From Abelmoschus esculentus (lineage: Eukaryota; Streptophyta; Magnoliopsida; Malvales; Malvaceae), in the NCBI GenBank assembly GCA_035048815.1, contig JAUCBN010000024.1, positions 866,001 to 930,000 of the forward strand: a DNA stretch of 64,000 bases, given 5' to 3'. The notes beneath the pieces were generated by a model, which searched no databases, was not told the origin of the DNA, and saw only the letters and a program-made list of their open reading frames with translations. Positions 46,185-56,673 of the stretch are shown here, in pieces. Both the position numbers and the translations under genes were made by a program. How positions within the stretch are numbered: the stretch's first letter is position 1; each line of letters starts with the position of its first letter.

Positions 46185-47617
46185 ATTCTAAACACTTAAG
46201 ATTACATTAAAATCCAACATATTTAATAGATCTTATAAATTTTAGAAAATATAACATTATAATAAGAATTTGAAAGTTCAAATTTGAGATATCAACATAG
46301 AACTTTTTTGGGTATAATATATGTTCATTTTATAATTCATGTTCAAAATTTATGATTCTCTTTTCAAACAATAATTTTTTTAATGATTGAACTTGAATTT
46401 AGAAGATAAAGTAATATACCTTAACATTACACCCAACAATTGTCGGTCTAACACAAAACTTAATCGGTAACACTTTTATTTGTTGGCCAGTTAGATTATA
46501 ATATATCTATTCCCTTTTATTTTCTTATTTTATATTGTTATTGTGGAGATTTTTTTTTAACATCGTTTTCTCTTCATTGATGACTGCAATTGTGTATGGA
46601 GTGGGAAATCGGAGAGCAACCGGGATAATTATTCCGTGGCTCCGACGGGAATTAATGGAAAGCCAACAAAAGCTAATTAAGACATTTGAGAGGGAGAGGG
46701 GGAGGGTGTTATGGTCGATGTCGGGTAAACCACGGACAAGGGCCACACCAGGGGACCATTTCGGGGACTAGACTTCTGAACCAACTAAATAAAGAATACT
46801 TTACAATCCAAGACTTGACAATTCATATTTCAAGATTCAACTTTTAGGGTGCATGTCAGCAAGTAAACCATGCTCTTGTCCTGCCTTTTTTTAAGAAAGA
46901 TTTCGAGTTCGAATTTTGAAAATAAAAAAATTAATCTTGTTTTAAAATCTGACCTAATTTAATTTCAAACATAATTAAGATTCGTTTAAGTATCGAATAT
47001 CGAATGGTCTAAAAATAGAGGGATGGGTCTTGTTTACAATTTTTTTGACCAAAAAAATGGACCACTTTTATGAAAATACTTTCATGTGTGGTGAACCCTA
47101 TTTAGGAAAAGGTTGTAAAGTCGTCGGCACTTGTCAGTCTGTCCATGTGGTTACAGCTTGGGTGAGTTTGTTTGCCAACAAAAGATTATGTGGAGGCTGG
47201 GCACGAAGACAGGATAAGAGGTTTATCATTCAAAACTAAACATGTTCATGTTTTAAAGTTATCATAAATTCGATAATAAAATATATTATATTTTCAAAAT
47301 AATTTAAATTAATAAAATTAATCACGAATCTTAAACATAAATAATAAAATTAACGAAGACGAAAAATAGCTTATAAATTGATGAGTGTCTAAGGAAATGG
47401 TAGCTACTATATAAAAACTTAAAATTCTATGTAGGAATGGACTGAATTAAGCCCATGGATATGTTGGTTCAAAAATTGGTCCAATCCAATGTTCAATATT
47501 AGGCCTGATTGACAATATGGTTCAAATGGTTGGTCAATAGTTTGTATAGTTTTGTAGAATAAAAGTTCTATATGGTAGGTTGTAGGGTACACTGACCCAA
47601 AGTTCGTGCAATTCGAA

Positions 47618-47712
47618 AAGCTCAGTATATAGATATTATTAGTGTTCGAACTCATGATTTCTAAAAATAAACAATCGTTTCCTTAATCACTGAAGTAAGA
47701 TGGTTCGTGCGA
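47618..47712 (-). repeat. tRNA-derived SINE-like copy C
   Basis: Reverse-strand copy with the same order of motifs (GTGATTAAGGAAACGATTG, then CATGAGTTCGAACACTAATA). It lies about 35 bp from the next copy. Confidence 0.5.
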
Positions 47713-47747
47713 ATAATATATATATATATATATATATATATTTGAAT

Positions 47748-47898
47748 CAGTTACAATATTACAATAGTATCTATTCTAGAGTATACTCCCGACCATTAAA
47801 TATTGATCGCTCAATTCACTGTGCTGACATTATTGATGTTCGAAGCTGTGACCTCTTGTAGGAACAATAACCGTTCTTTTAACCAGTGAGGTTAGATA
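47748..47898 (-). repeat. tRNA-derived SINE-like copy D
   Basis: The longest copy of the family. The reverse strand reads CTAACCTCACTGGTTAAAAG, GAACGGTTATTGTTCC, then CAGCTTCGAACATCAATAAT. Confidence 0.6.
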
Positions 47899-48163
47899 TT
47901 TTTATTTTTATTGTAATATATGTTTGATGAGAATGGTGATGTTTTAATTTATTTATTATTTGAAAGGAATATAAGAAAATAAAAACATTAAAAATGAATA
48001 GACCTTTGGGACCCCATACATTAAGAAACTTGGCCATCAAGGAATTTCCTTGAGATATGTTAGGAAATAGCTGTTGACAACAGCACATGAATGTAAATAG
48101 AAATCTTTTGTAAATATATTTTAATTTGATATAATATTAGCGTTTAATATTATTTTTTAATCA

Positions 48164-48297
48164 ACCAATTATAATGGTTACCGTAATTATTGGACATTGA
48201 TCAGTTGATTATTATATTGGTATTATTGGTATTCGAATCCTTGATTTTCAGAAAGAACAACCGTTTCTTTAATCATTAAGGTACAGTGGTTTCGTGC
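48164..48297 (-). repeat. tRNA-derived SINE-like copy E
   Basis: The reverse strand reads CCTTAATGATTAAAGAAACG, then GGATTCGAATACCAATAATA. Same family as copies B-D. Confidence 0.58.
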
Positions 48298-49667
48298 TTA
48301 ACGTTTAGTATTAACGTTTTAAACTAATGGTATAGGATTTAGTTTTCATATTAATCACTAGATTTGGTGCCAGGGTTAGTCATGGTGGAGTTAATCAAGT
48401 TCAAAGAGACAGCTTCAGTAAGCATCCCAACAGCTGGAAAAAGAGTGTCAACCTTGGATCAAACTTCACGCTAGGGTACATACAGTTGTTGATATAATTA
48501 AACATGTAATCCTCTATGTTACAAAAATTGATAACTTAATTCTTCAACTTTAATTTATCATAATTTAATCCTCATACTTCAAAATTTTGATTGTTTCTAT
48601 AATTATTGGCAAACGTATGAATTTAAAATTTTAATGCGGTAAAACTAAATTTAAAATAAAAATATATAATATCTAAAAATAATAATTATATATAAATTTT
48701 AAATTTATAAAAAAATAATCGTTTCTCAATCTCTTGATTGATCCATGCATGTGATGATGAGTTGAGACAATCATTATAATTAACATTAATAATATAATAA
48801 AATAATTGATCGACTAAAATATAAATAAAAAAATTATGAGCTAGGTAACGTTACATATTATTTTTTTTATAAATTAGAAAATATTTTTAATTACTAATTT
48901 ATTAGGTATGATAGCGTGTAACGCAACAAATTGTAGTACCAATAAGTGGGACCCAGATTTTGTTGGCAAAATTGAAATTGATCTCTCCCATTCGTTCGCA
49001 CTGCCATTTTACAAAGAATTAGAGTCTGATACGTTATGATCATCAAATCCGATCAGATGCATATAATAATATAAAAATAATTATAAATATTTTTTTATTT
49101 TTTGATAATATATAATATTAAACCCAAACTTTTTAAGATACATTATCTAATTATTATAAAAATATTTTTGATAATTTAGTCTATTTATAAAACTACAATC
49201 TTTTTTTTTTATAAAAATCGTCTGAATTCAAAGTAATAAAGACTAATGTAGGAGCGTCGGCACCGACCAACTAACATTGACTACAGTTGTCGGTTTCAGA
49301 CCGCCACCGGAGAGGCGGAGACACTGGTAGTTGTATGTAGCAGTATTATCAGTGTTTTAAATATATTTTTATTATTTTAAAAAATAATTTTATTCTTTTT
49401 ATTTAATCAATAATAATAATAATAATAATTCTCTAAGATTTAGATTCGGAATTAAGGTAATTGTGGGTAAAATTAAGGTTTCCGAACTTTTATTATTCAA
49501 CAAATATCGTGATACAGCAAGTACAAAAGCTATAGTAGGTCCTAAAATTTTCTATTTGGACAAAAATTATTTTCTTGTCCTAAAATTAAAATTTATGGGA
49601 AAAATATAAAGGAAATTGTACTTACTGTGTCCAAGTTCTTACACATGATCCTAGGACTTTCCGAATT

Positions 49668-50105
49668 TCAAAAACCGAGGAGGAGAAAGAATCCAGAAAC
49701 CAGAGCCAATAACCCCACCGCAACATTCCGGTCTGCCCCGCCAAAATTCTGGTCAACCGGGTACAAACTCCCTGGTGGACCGGTTATGTATATGTAGGAT
49801 GGTGAAGTAGGTGGCACCGGGGGTGGTGGACAATATTCGGTCGGCGGCTTTTTTGGTGTAGGAGGCGGTAGTGCAGGAGGTGAAGGTGGTGGAGGACATG
49901 CTGGCGGTGGCGATGGTGGTGGTGGTGGAGGAGGACTTTGTATACATGATGGGGTACACTTGACGCCTTGATCACCTGCTGGTATAGTGCTCTCATCAAG
50001 CTTCCTTGATTCCAATCCATGGATGGGGTATGCCACGGCGGACATGACAACGAAAATAGCTACCGATGATACGAATCCGCCGGGATTGATCGACATCATG
50101 GCCAT
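49668..50105 (-). CDS. Small proline-rich, extensin-like secreted protein
   Basis: Single-exon 145-aa protein. Residues 1-30 look like a signal peptide (VAIFVVMSAVAYPIHGLES). The central part is a cysteine-containing poly-proline block: KCTPSCIQSPPPPPPPSPPP, then more PPPPSPP repeats and EYCPPPPVPP. A conserved tail follows (SYIYITGPPGSLYPVDQNFGG), and the C-terminus is hydrophobic (VAVGLLALVSGFFLLLGF), as in GPI-anchored wall proteins. Many small plant proteins annotated as extensin-like or LRX-like share this KCTPSC...GPPGNLYPVD architecture (from memory). It probably acts at the cell wall-plasma membrane interface; the exact role is unknown. The promoter lies at 50106-50400. The (SP)n-type motifs predict hydroxyproline glycosylation (inference). 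Confidence 0.88.
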   Translation of the reverse strand: MAMMSINPGGFVSSVAIFVVMSAVAYPIHGLESRKLDESTIPAGDQGVKCTPSCIQSPPPPPPPSPPPACPPPPSPPALPPPTPKKPPTEYCPPPPVPPTSPSYIYITGPPGSLYPVDQNFGGADRNVAVGLLALVSGFFLLLGF

Positions 50106-52620
50106 CGGAAATCTGAAAGGTTTTCGTCTGAGATGAAGATGGAGGGGGTTTAATTTATGTTACGAAAAAGAAGAAGAAATAATTTGTAAAGAGCTGGCGG
50201 TGAGGCTACGTTATTTGTTACATGCAGAGACTTTGAAAGGCTAAAAAGTGTTGTGAATTTTGATGAAAAATTGTGAAACCAAAGCTAGAATTTCAGTGGG
50301 TGAAGGAGACGTGTTTTTAAGGGCTCCTTTCATTTATTTATTTTTTTGTTTATTTTAGTATGAGTTTCGTTGCCTTAGTTCACAAGGGACCACCCAACAA
50401 TATACACCTTCCCTAGTCTTCATTAAGTTGTTAAAAAAAATAGGTTTTTCTAGTTATTTTTTTAATATTAATCGATTAATCTTAATTGAATATTATAATT
50501 TTTTTTAAAAATGGGTTCTCCTAGTTATCTTAATCTTGTTTAAGGTTGTGATTTCGTTATATAAGGTTCAAACTTTAAATTTTTACTCGGATTCTGAAAA
50601 TATCTAAGACGAATTTGTTAAATCCTATTGTGCTCGGATTAGAGTAATCATTTTTCGTCACACATCGGCCTTGAAATCAAGGGTGGGAAAGGAAAAATGG
50701 GAAGAATTTGGTACTAATCGCATTCTCTTTTATTGTATTTTTTTAATGTTTAACTTTAAAATAGTAGATTTAAAGTTTAGGGTTTGTTGTTAATCAACAT
50801 ATCAAACTGTTGTGTAATCCTTTACTCTCACCGATGACAACTGCACTTAGTCTATAGAGTGGGCATAGACTCACCTTGAATTTTTTTAAAATTTATATAT
50901 TTGTCTTTTTTTTTTTGAAAATTTTATGAATTAATCTTTAATTTTTTAATATATTTAAGTTGTGCCTACCTTAAAATTTTAAAATTTTATGTGTGTCCAC
51001 CCTCAAATATTTTTCTAGATCCGTCACTGACTCTGTATGTTCCCTCGCCTTTTTCATTTTCTTTCTCTCGGATTCCTCCTTTTTCACCATTTACCACTTT
51101 CGTCCATCTTCTTGTGTAATTAGAAAAAGGAAAATTACATGTTTTTCCTCCTATTTTTCACAATTTCCCTTTCCACTCCATCTGTTGTTGGCATGTTCTT
51201 TTCACCATTTTTTTGGCAAATTTATTTTTGCCCCTCCTAATGTTGTTGGTAAATACAGACAATATGATAAATGCTAAAGCCTGGGTTAAAGACGTTTTGA
51301 AATATATGCATTATGCAATGTGACGATTTAGTGACCAAATCAAACTAAATCAGGACAAAAGGATAAGTTACTGAAAAATGTGATAATTTAGTGACCATGT
51401 CATCATTCAACTACATTTTTGGGTCTAATTATGATTATCATCCATTTATTTTACAAAATTGTGAAATTGGTCCCTTAACTTTGCATTTCATAAATTGAAG
51501 TATCTTAATTCTCAAACGATACAATTGTCCAGATTTATTAATTGCAGGTGAAGAAAAAGGGGTAGGGGACAAGAGAATTAAAACAAGAATATAAGAAATG
51601 GAATCGTCACTATAAGATGACTGACTAAGAAGCGATTGTGAGTATTGCTTTTAGCGACAAAAAGGCCACCGTCCCTTTTTCTTAAAGCATCAGCGGCATC
51701 TTACACCTTTATTCTCGCCAAGCCTTTTGCTTATGCCCTTCTTCTACAAAAATCAACATTTAGGCTCCGTTTAATATCGTCGTAAAATTCTGCGTTTGAA
51801 TTTGAAAAGTCACGTTTAAGAGTTAAAATTTTTAGTTTTCTCAAATACCCTTCTCGAACATAACAGTTGAGATCAAAATCGACGAAAAAATAGAATATAA
51901 AGGTATCAAAAACATCGAACGAAATCTTAGTCTCAATCCAAGCTTTGCTTTTTGCAACCTTCATCCCACATCTATAGACTATACTAATTGTTTTCAATGA
52001 TTGAGTAGACCCACCAAACAATTAAATCTTAACTAACTTTGATCTATTAATTTTTTATTAAGTTGCATTATAATAATATTTTTAATATAAATATCATGGT
52101 TTAAACTCGTAAAAAAAATAAAAGAATAAATATTCGTGATCATTCAATTAATTAATAAATCTCGATATTAATAAATAAATTTAGAAATGTGTTGTTGTCT
52201 TGTAAGAATGACAAGTCCAATTCTCCAAATGGTTAGTTTTTTTTTTTTTTCCAGATCGTGGAAGTGATATCCGACAAAAAGAAAATGAGGAAGAACATGT
52301 TTGGATATTTGTTCTGGTAGGGTTAGGTTTCGCTTATTTTCTGTTTTGGAGGTTTCAAATGAAACTTATCGTCGAGAATTTGGACAAAAAAATTATCGGC
52401 ATTCAATTGATTGAGTGATTAATTTAGATCGAATATTATAAAATTTATTTTAAGGATAATTATTCTAAGTCAATTTACTCTATTTATAATGTTAAAATTC
52501 AAACATTCGATCTTGTTTAAAAAAATCTAATGACTCGTCTTATTAAACCGAAAGATTGTTGGTATCAAGATTCTAGTGTAGTAATGCAGGACTAGCATAC
52601 ACACATACATTCAATTTCCA
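50106..52620. other. Promoter of the proline-rich gene and spacer
   Basis: The first 300 bp are the likely 5' leader and promoter of the minus-strand gene. The rest is AT-rich. TCTAGATCCGTCACTGA near 51017 resembles the end of a common plant MITE/hAT repeat. Minus-strand frames at 51731-52021 and others show no family signal. Confidence 0.4.
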
Positions 52621-52740
52621 GGAAATCAAGTCCAATTCATCAGGTTGCATTCTCTCAAGGCAATGAACAATAATTTCACTTGTCTTAAGCTACGAATTCC
52701 GGGAAAATTGACAACATTAACCAACATTTGGCCGGGAACA

Positions 52741-54417
52741 TCACGAAGCATCGTTAGGCTGAGTCCTGTTCTTAACGATTGCTTCCACCAATGGTCCAGC
52801 CGTGCCTTCCGGTGGTGGCAGTGGAAGCGGAAAAGTTGGAGGATTGTTATTATCCCTTGGTGATGGTTCTGTTGGAGACTTCTTGACCCCATTTTCCTCA
52901 GTTTTTGGCTTAGATAGCCCAGCCTTCTCCCTAAGCTCCTCAAGCTTCTCCATGATCTTTTTCTTCATTTCTAGTCTACTCATACGGGCTTCAGCCGGTT
53001 CCGGGACAAGGGTCAGACCAAAAACACCGGCGGTTAAACATTGCATCATCTTTCTTCGTGAAACAGCTAAACCTTCTTTTGTTAATGGTTTACGTCCTTT
53101 CTCGCACTTCACCTGCAAAAGAGAAACGAATGCGTCCGGATTAGGTCTTTCCCTTTCCTCATATGCTAAACGCAAAGCTCTTCGCTGCATATAGATAAGT
53201 TACAAGAAAATGGTTTCACAAGATTCATTATAGTTCTGCAAAACTTGATTCCCAAAAGAATTCTAGTGCATACAGCATAGGCCACAATGAACAACCTTGG
53301 TACTTGGTAGCTCTAAAACTCAACTGCATCAACCAAAACCAAACAACAAAATATGGGTGTTTTTCGATCTGAATAAAGCAATGCTAATCTTCTATAGTTC
53401 TCCATGGACATTGAAACCTTCCAGATTGTGCAATTCAATACATTTACTTACAACTAAATGAGAATTCAAGTAGACTATAAATCTACAATCCGATGACAGA
53501 AATGATCAACATCGATAACATGTTAAGGAGTCGAGGCACAAATATCAGGAATCAGCCACAAAGAGAGTCAATTAGCTCGTTTCACTACTCAAACAGAGTT
53601 CACCATTCCTTTATGTGATGCACGAAAACATTATGCTAACATTCCCCCTTTGTTAGATTCATAGGCATAAACTCAAAACAATTTCTTCCACAAACATGGG
53701 AATGACAATGAATAAGGAGGTCCAAAGGACCGGAACTCCGCGAGCACGATCAAAGATTCAAGCAGGAAATGAAGACACTGAAAATGCCGATCTAGAAAGT
53801 AGCTTCAGACATAATACAAACTCACATTCAGTGTGATATATCATGTAATAACACCATCTTCTGTGCATCAAATACTTGAACAAAGTAGTTGTGAAACATT
53901 AAGTTTGTAATCCAACCACACTAATTGTTAATATTCATACTTTTTGATTATCAAATCAATATATATCAACTTATTAATTTATGTATCAATTATCAAATAA
54001 ATCTCCAGATTACCTAACAGATTGCTGCTAAACCACTTACTTGTCTATCATTTCCATGGCAAAATTGGCAAATACTGAGTTCATAACTAAACTTAAGCAA
54101 CAAATAAATATGCAAACTTGAATTATACCGGAAACCCATCTCCGATCACATTTTTTGTCCTTCAAAATAGCAAGCGAGCAACATACCTGAAGAGGAACAG
54201 TAGCTGTTCTAAGCTTCGTAGCGACTGTGACTGATGTTTTGATGGGTAATAAGTGTCCTTTTCCAAATGAAGTGGCGAGTGGGCTTCTCATCATATTCAA
54301 GTTAGAGGATGCCATTTGTCTCCGGTAGGCGGTGGAGCGTGGTGTTCGCTGGCCGCTGCAGCTTACGATCTGAGAGTACTGAAAAAGAGTGGAGTTGGTA
54401 ATGGTAGGTGAGGCCAC
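52741..54417 (-). CDS. Predicted chloroplast (thylakoid lumen-targeted) protein, 2 exons
   Basis: Exon 1 54417-54187 and exon 2 53112-52741 join in phase 0 (donor CAG|GTATGT, acceptor TCTTTTGCAG|GTG) to give about 200 aa. The first 77 residues are rich in Ser/Thr/Arg and poor in acidic residues, like a chloroplast transit peptide. Residues 96-97 are a twin arginine (VSRRKMMQCLTAGVFGLTL), then a hydrophobic run and AEA (117-119). This bipartite arrangement sends proteins to the thylakoid lumen by the Tat path. The remainder is a charged helix (RMSRLEMKKKIMEKLEELRE) and a proline-rich tail. I do not recognise the family. An upstream in-frame segment of the last intron (RRALRLAYEERE) could be included by alternative splicing from 53190. 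Confidence 0.75.
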
Positions 54418-55311
54418 GCTGGGCTTTTATAGGAAACAAACATGGGCTCGGGAGGATTGATGATCTAGAATTGAATTTTATTTTTTTTATCTCGAGTTTC
54501 GTTTTAATTAATCTGATTCGATTTATTTTTACACTTAATATTAATTTACATAAGACCTCGAATATGATATATTTAAATGATTTATATGATATATTTTTTT
54601 ATCCCAAGCGGTTAACGGAATAGTTATTCTTTCTAGAGGTTACGGGTTTAAACACCAATAATATCAGTAAAGTGAATACTACTGTAATAAAAAAATTATA
54701 AGCTTAATTCACAAAATTTTAGTGTTAGATTAGGTAATAAAATTATTGGAAAATTTTAGGTAATAAAAGGGATACTTTCCTTGTACAGCAAAGTTCACAA
54801 TATCCATTCTTTAAAATAATAGTAAGAAACATTCTATATGTACCTCGAACATCATAAAATATTATTAACATTAAATATTATTAAATTAATTAATAAAAAT
54901 TAAAAAATTTGATACATAATTATAGATTAATTAAAATAAAATTTTAATTCAATTATTTTCATATATATGATATACGGAAAACATAACTTAATAAACCGAA
55001 TTGATAATTTTTTAAGATTTATTTATAATATAAAAACTATCATAATAAAATCAAATATTTATATGCAATTAATGAAATAACTTAAACAATCGGATTAGGT
55101 TATTTCATATTTAAATTAAATTAAATTAACTAAACATATATATATATATATATCATTTTTTTAATTTGCAAAAAAAATATTTGAATTAATTCGAATCTAT
55201 TTAACTGTAAATCATAAAAAAATTATAATGATATATATAAACTACGTATCTAACTAAAGAAAAAAGATTAAAATTAAGATCAGAAAATAAACCAAAAGAA
55301 ATATGTACTAA
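54418..55311. other. Spacer with promoter of the chloroplast-protein gene
   Basis: The minus-strand gene's upstream region is followed by AT-rich sequence with a (TA)n run at about 55134-55153. A SINE-like copy is listed separately. Confidence 0.45.
54603..54700 (+). repeat. tRNA-derived SINE-like copy F
   Basis: Reads CCCAAGCGGTTAACGGAATA, then GGTTACGGGTTTAAACACCA and AATATCAGTAAAGTGAATAC. Same family as copy A, in the plus orientation. Confidence 0.55.
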
Positions 55312-55545
55312 TCAAGGGCAATTGACATAATCCTTTTCATAAGAGAACTGTGTGTATTTATAAGGCTGAAGCTTGTTCTGGCAAGAAGAAGCCCCTGAAG
55401 GAGGCACCGGTCCTCGAGGAAGCTGGCTGATAAACAACGGTTTCAAACCTTTCCCGCCGCCACCACGGCCTTTGTTTATCGGTCCGGTGGAAGCCTCCAC
55501 CGTTAACACGAGAAAAAACACCACCCAAACCTTCAAATACCCCAT
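55312..55545 (-). CDS. IDA-like (IDL) secreted peptide precursor
   Basis: Single-exon 77-aa precursor. Residues 1-19 (MGYLKVWVVFFLVLTVEAS) form a signal peptide. A glycine/lysine-rich spacer follows, then residues 42-58 read LPRGPVPPSGASSCQNK. This matches the EPIP core of INFLORESCENCE DEFICIENT IN ABSCISSION and IDL peptides, whose pattern is roughly LPKGxPIPPSxPSxRHN. IDA-type peptides are secreted, processed and bind HAESA-type receptor kinases to control organ abscission, root emergence and stress responses (family knowledge). Differences here are CQN in place of RHN and an 18-residue C-terminal extension with a final Cys-Pro, as I recall for the IDL6-8 side of the family. It could instead be an unrelated small secreted protein. 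Processing sites are not shown by the sequence. Confidence 0.68.
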   Translation of the reverse strand: MGYLKVWVVFFLVLTVEASTGPINKGRGGGGKGLKPLFISQLPRGPVPPSGASSCQNKLQPYKYTQFSYEKDYVNCP

Positions 55546-56673
55546 TTTCCCGGTGTTTCTTCAGATTTCAGAAACTATATGTTTTGGGAAGAATCATACA
55601 CGTCTCACCACCTAATTGGAGGATAAAAATAAATTAAATATAAATAATATCTTTCAAATTAAATAATTATATTAATTTTTATAATAAATTATGATTAAAT
55701 TATAAAAATGTATGAATAACAGAGATTAAATATGTAATTATTCTATTTTATTTTTAACTGTCACGTCATTAGTCCGTTACTTCCTCAACGGCAGATTGTT
55801 ATTTTAATACCAAATTAATAGTTTACCGGTGTATTTGATTCTTTTTAAAGTATTATGGTTAGATCGATACTAACCGATACTAACCTTATAGTATTATGGC
55901 TATCCGTGTAATTTACCCTATAATTCTTTACATGTCCATTTCTTTTTAAAATAATGAAATTATTTATTAAAAATAATATATTTATATTTTATTATAAAAA
56001 GTCTCAAGAATAATGTAGTTAATGTTATAAATAAAATATATGTATAAATAATTAGTAACGCTTAAACATTAATTTATTATTTCTAATAGTTCAATTAATT
56101 GAAATCATTTAAAGTTTATAATTCAGTTAATAAATATATAAATTATAAAAATTCGAGTAGTTGAAGTAAGAATTTATTAAATTTTTAAATTAAAAAATAA
56201 ATTTTTATTTAATTAATATTTTAATTAAGAAAGATTAAAAATATAAATATATAAAAAAAATTGAGGGAAACAACAGTTCTTCCACCTTTTATATCCTAAA
56301 AGGGTTAAGAAGAAGCGAATTGGGCACTGGATCATTTTTAGTCACAAGCTGAAGCAGTGCCAAATTCCCGAAAGCTGTTACTCAAAATATCAATTACCAG
56401 TAAGATTTGTAGCTTCAATCCACCTACCTTCTTTACATGATCATTTCTTTGTCATTTTTTGCTAGAATTACGGTATGGGTCAATTTTCTTTTCTAAAACC
56501 CTGCTATGTCGGCCTTTGTAATATGGAATTTCTTATGTTTGATGGTTGTTTCATATATCAATTTCCTTTCCCATATAGTTTTCTGACGCTTCCGGGCTGT
56601 TACTGGAGGTATCTCTTAGCAGGTAACACGCAGAAAAGCTCACTGGAGTAGAAGAGCTTGACAGACTGAGTTC
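55546..56673. other. Shared upstream region of IDL and QPT genes
   Basis: Divergent spacer of about 1.1 kb between the minus-strand peptide gene and the plus-strand QPT gene. AT-rich in the middle. The last 400 bp are less AT-rich and likely hold the QPT promoter and 5' UTR, possibly with a leader intron. No other gene was seen. Confidence 0.45.

Larger units (their letters stand above)
46193..49667. other. Gene-poor spacer
   Basis: AT-rich, with SINE-like copies and a (TA)n run at about 47715-47741. 46664-46695 duplicates 38366-38397. A 30-codon frame at 48382-48474 (MVELIKFKETASVS...) in a GC-normal patch is not assignable. No gene was supported. Confidence 0.45.

Noticed and set aside
46535..46771. 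78-codon plus-strand frame (SQQKLIKTFERERGRVLW...)
   Set aside because: It begins in AT-rich sequence with no recognisable domain, and its paralogous tract at 38.37 kb has a stop after KTFERE. It is kept only as part of the duplication finding.
48382..48474. 30-codon frame MVELIKFKETASVS...
   Set aside because: It is too short, with no family match, splice partner or promoter.
53113..53190. In-frame RRALRLAYEERE segment as constitutive coding sequence of the chloroplast-protein gene
   Set aside because: A strong pyrimidine-rich acceptor (TCTCTTTTGCAG) lies at its end and joins exon 1 in phase. The segment is more likely intron or an alternative exon extension.
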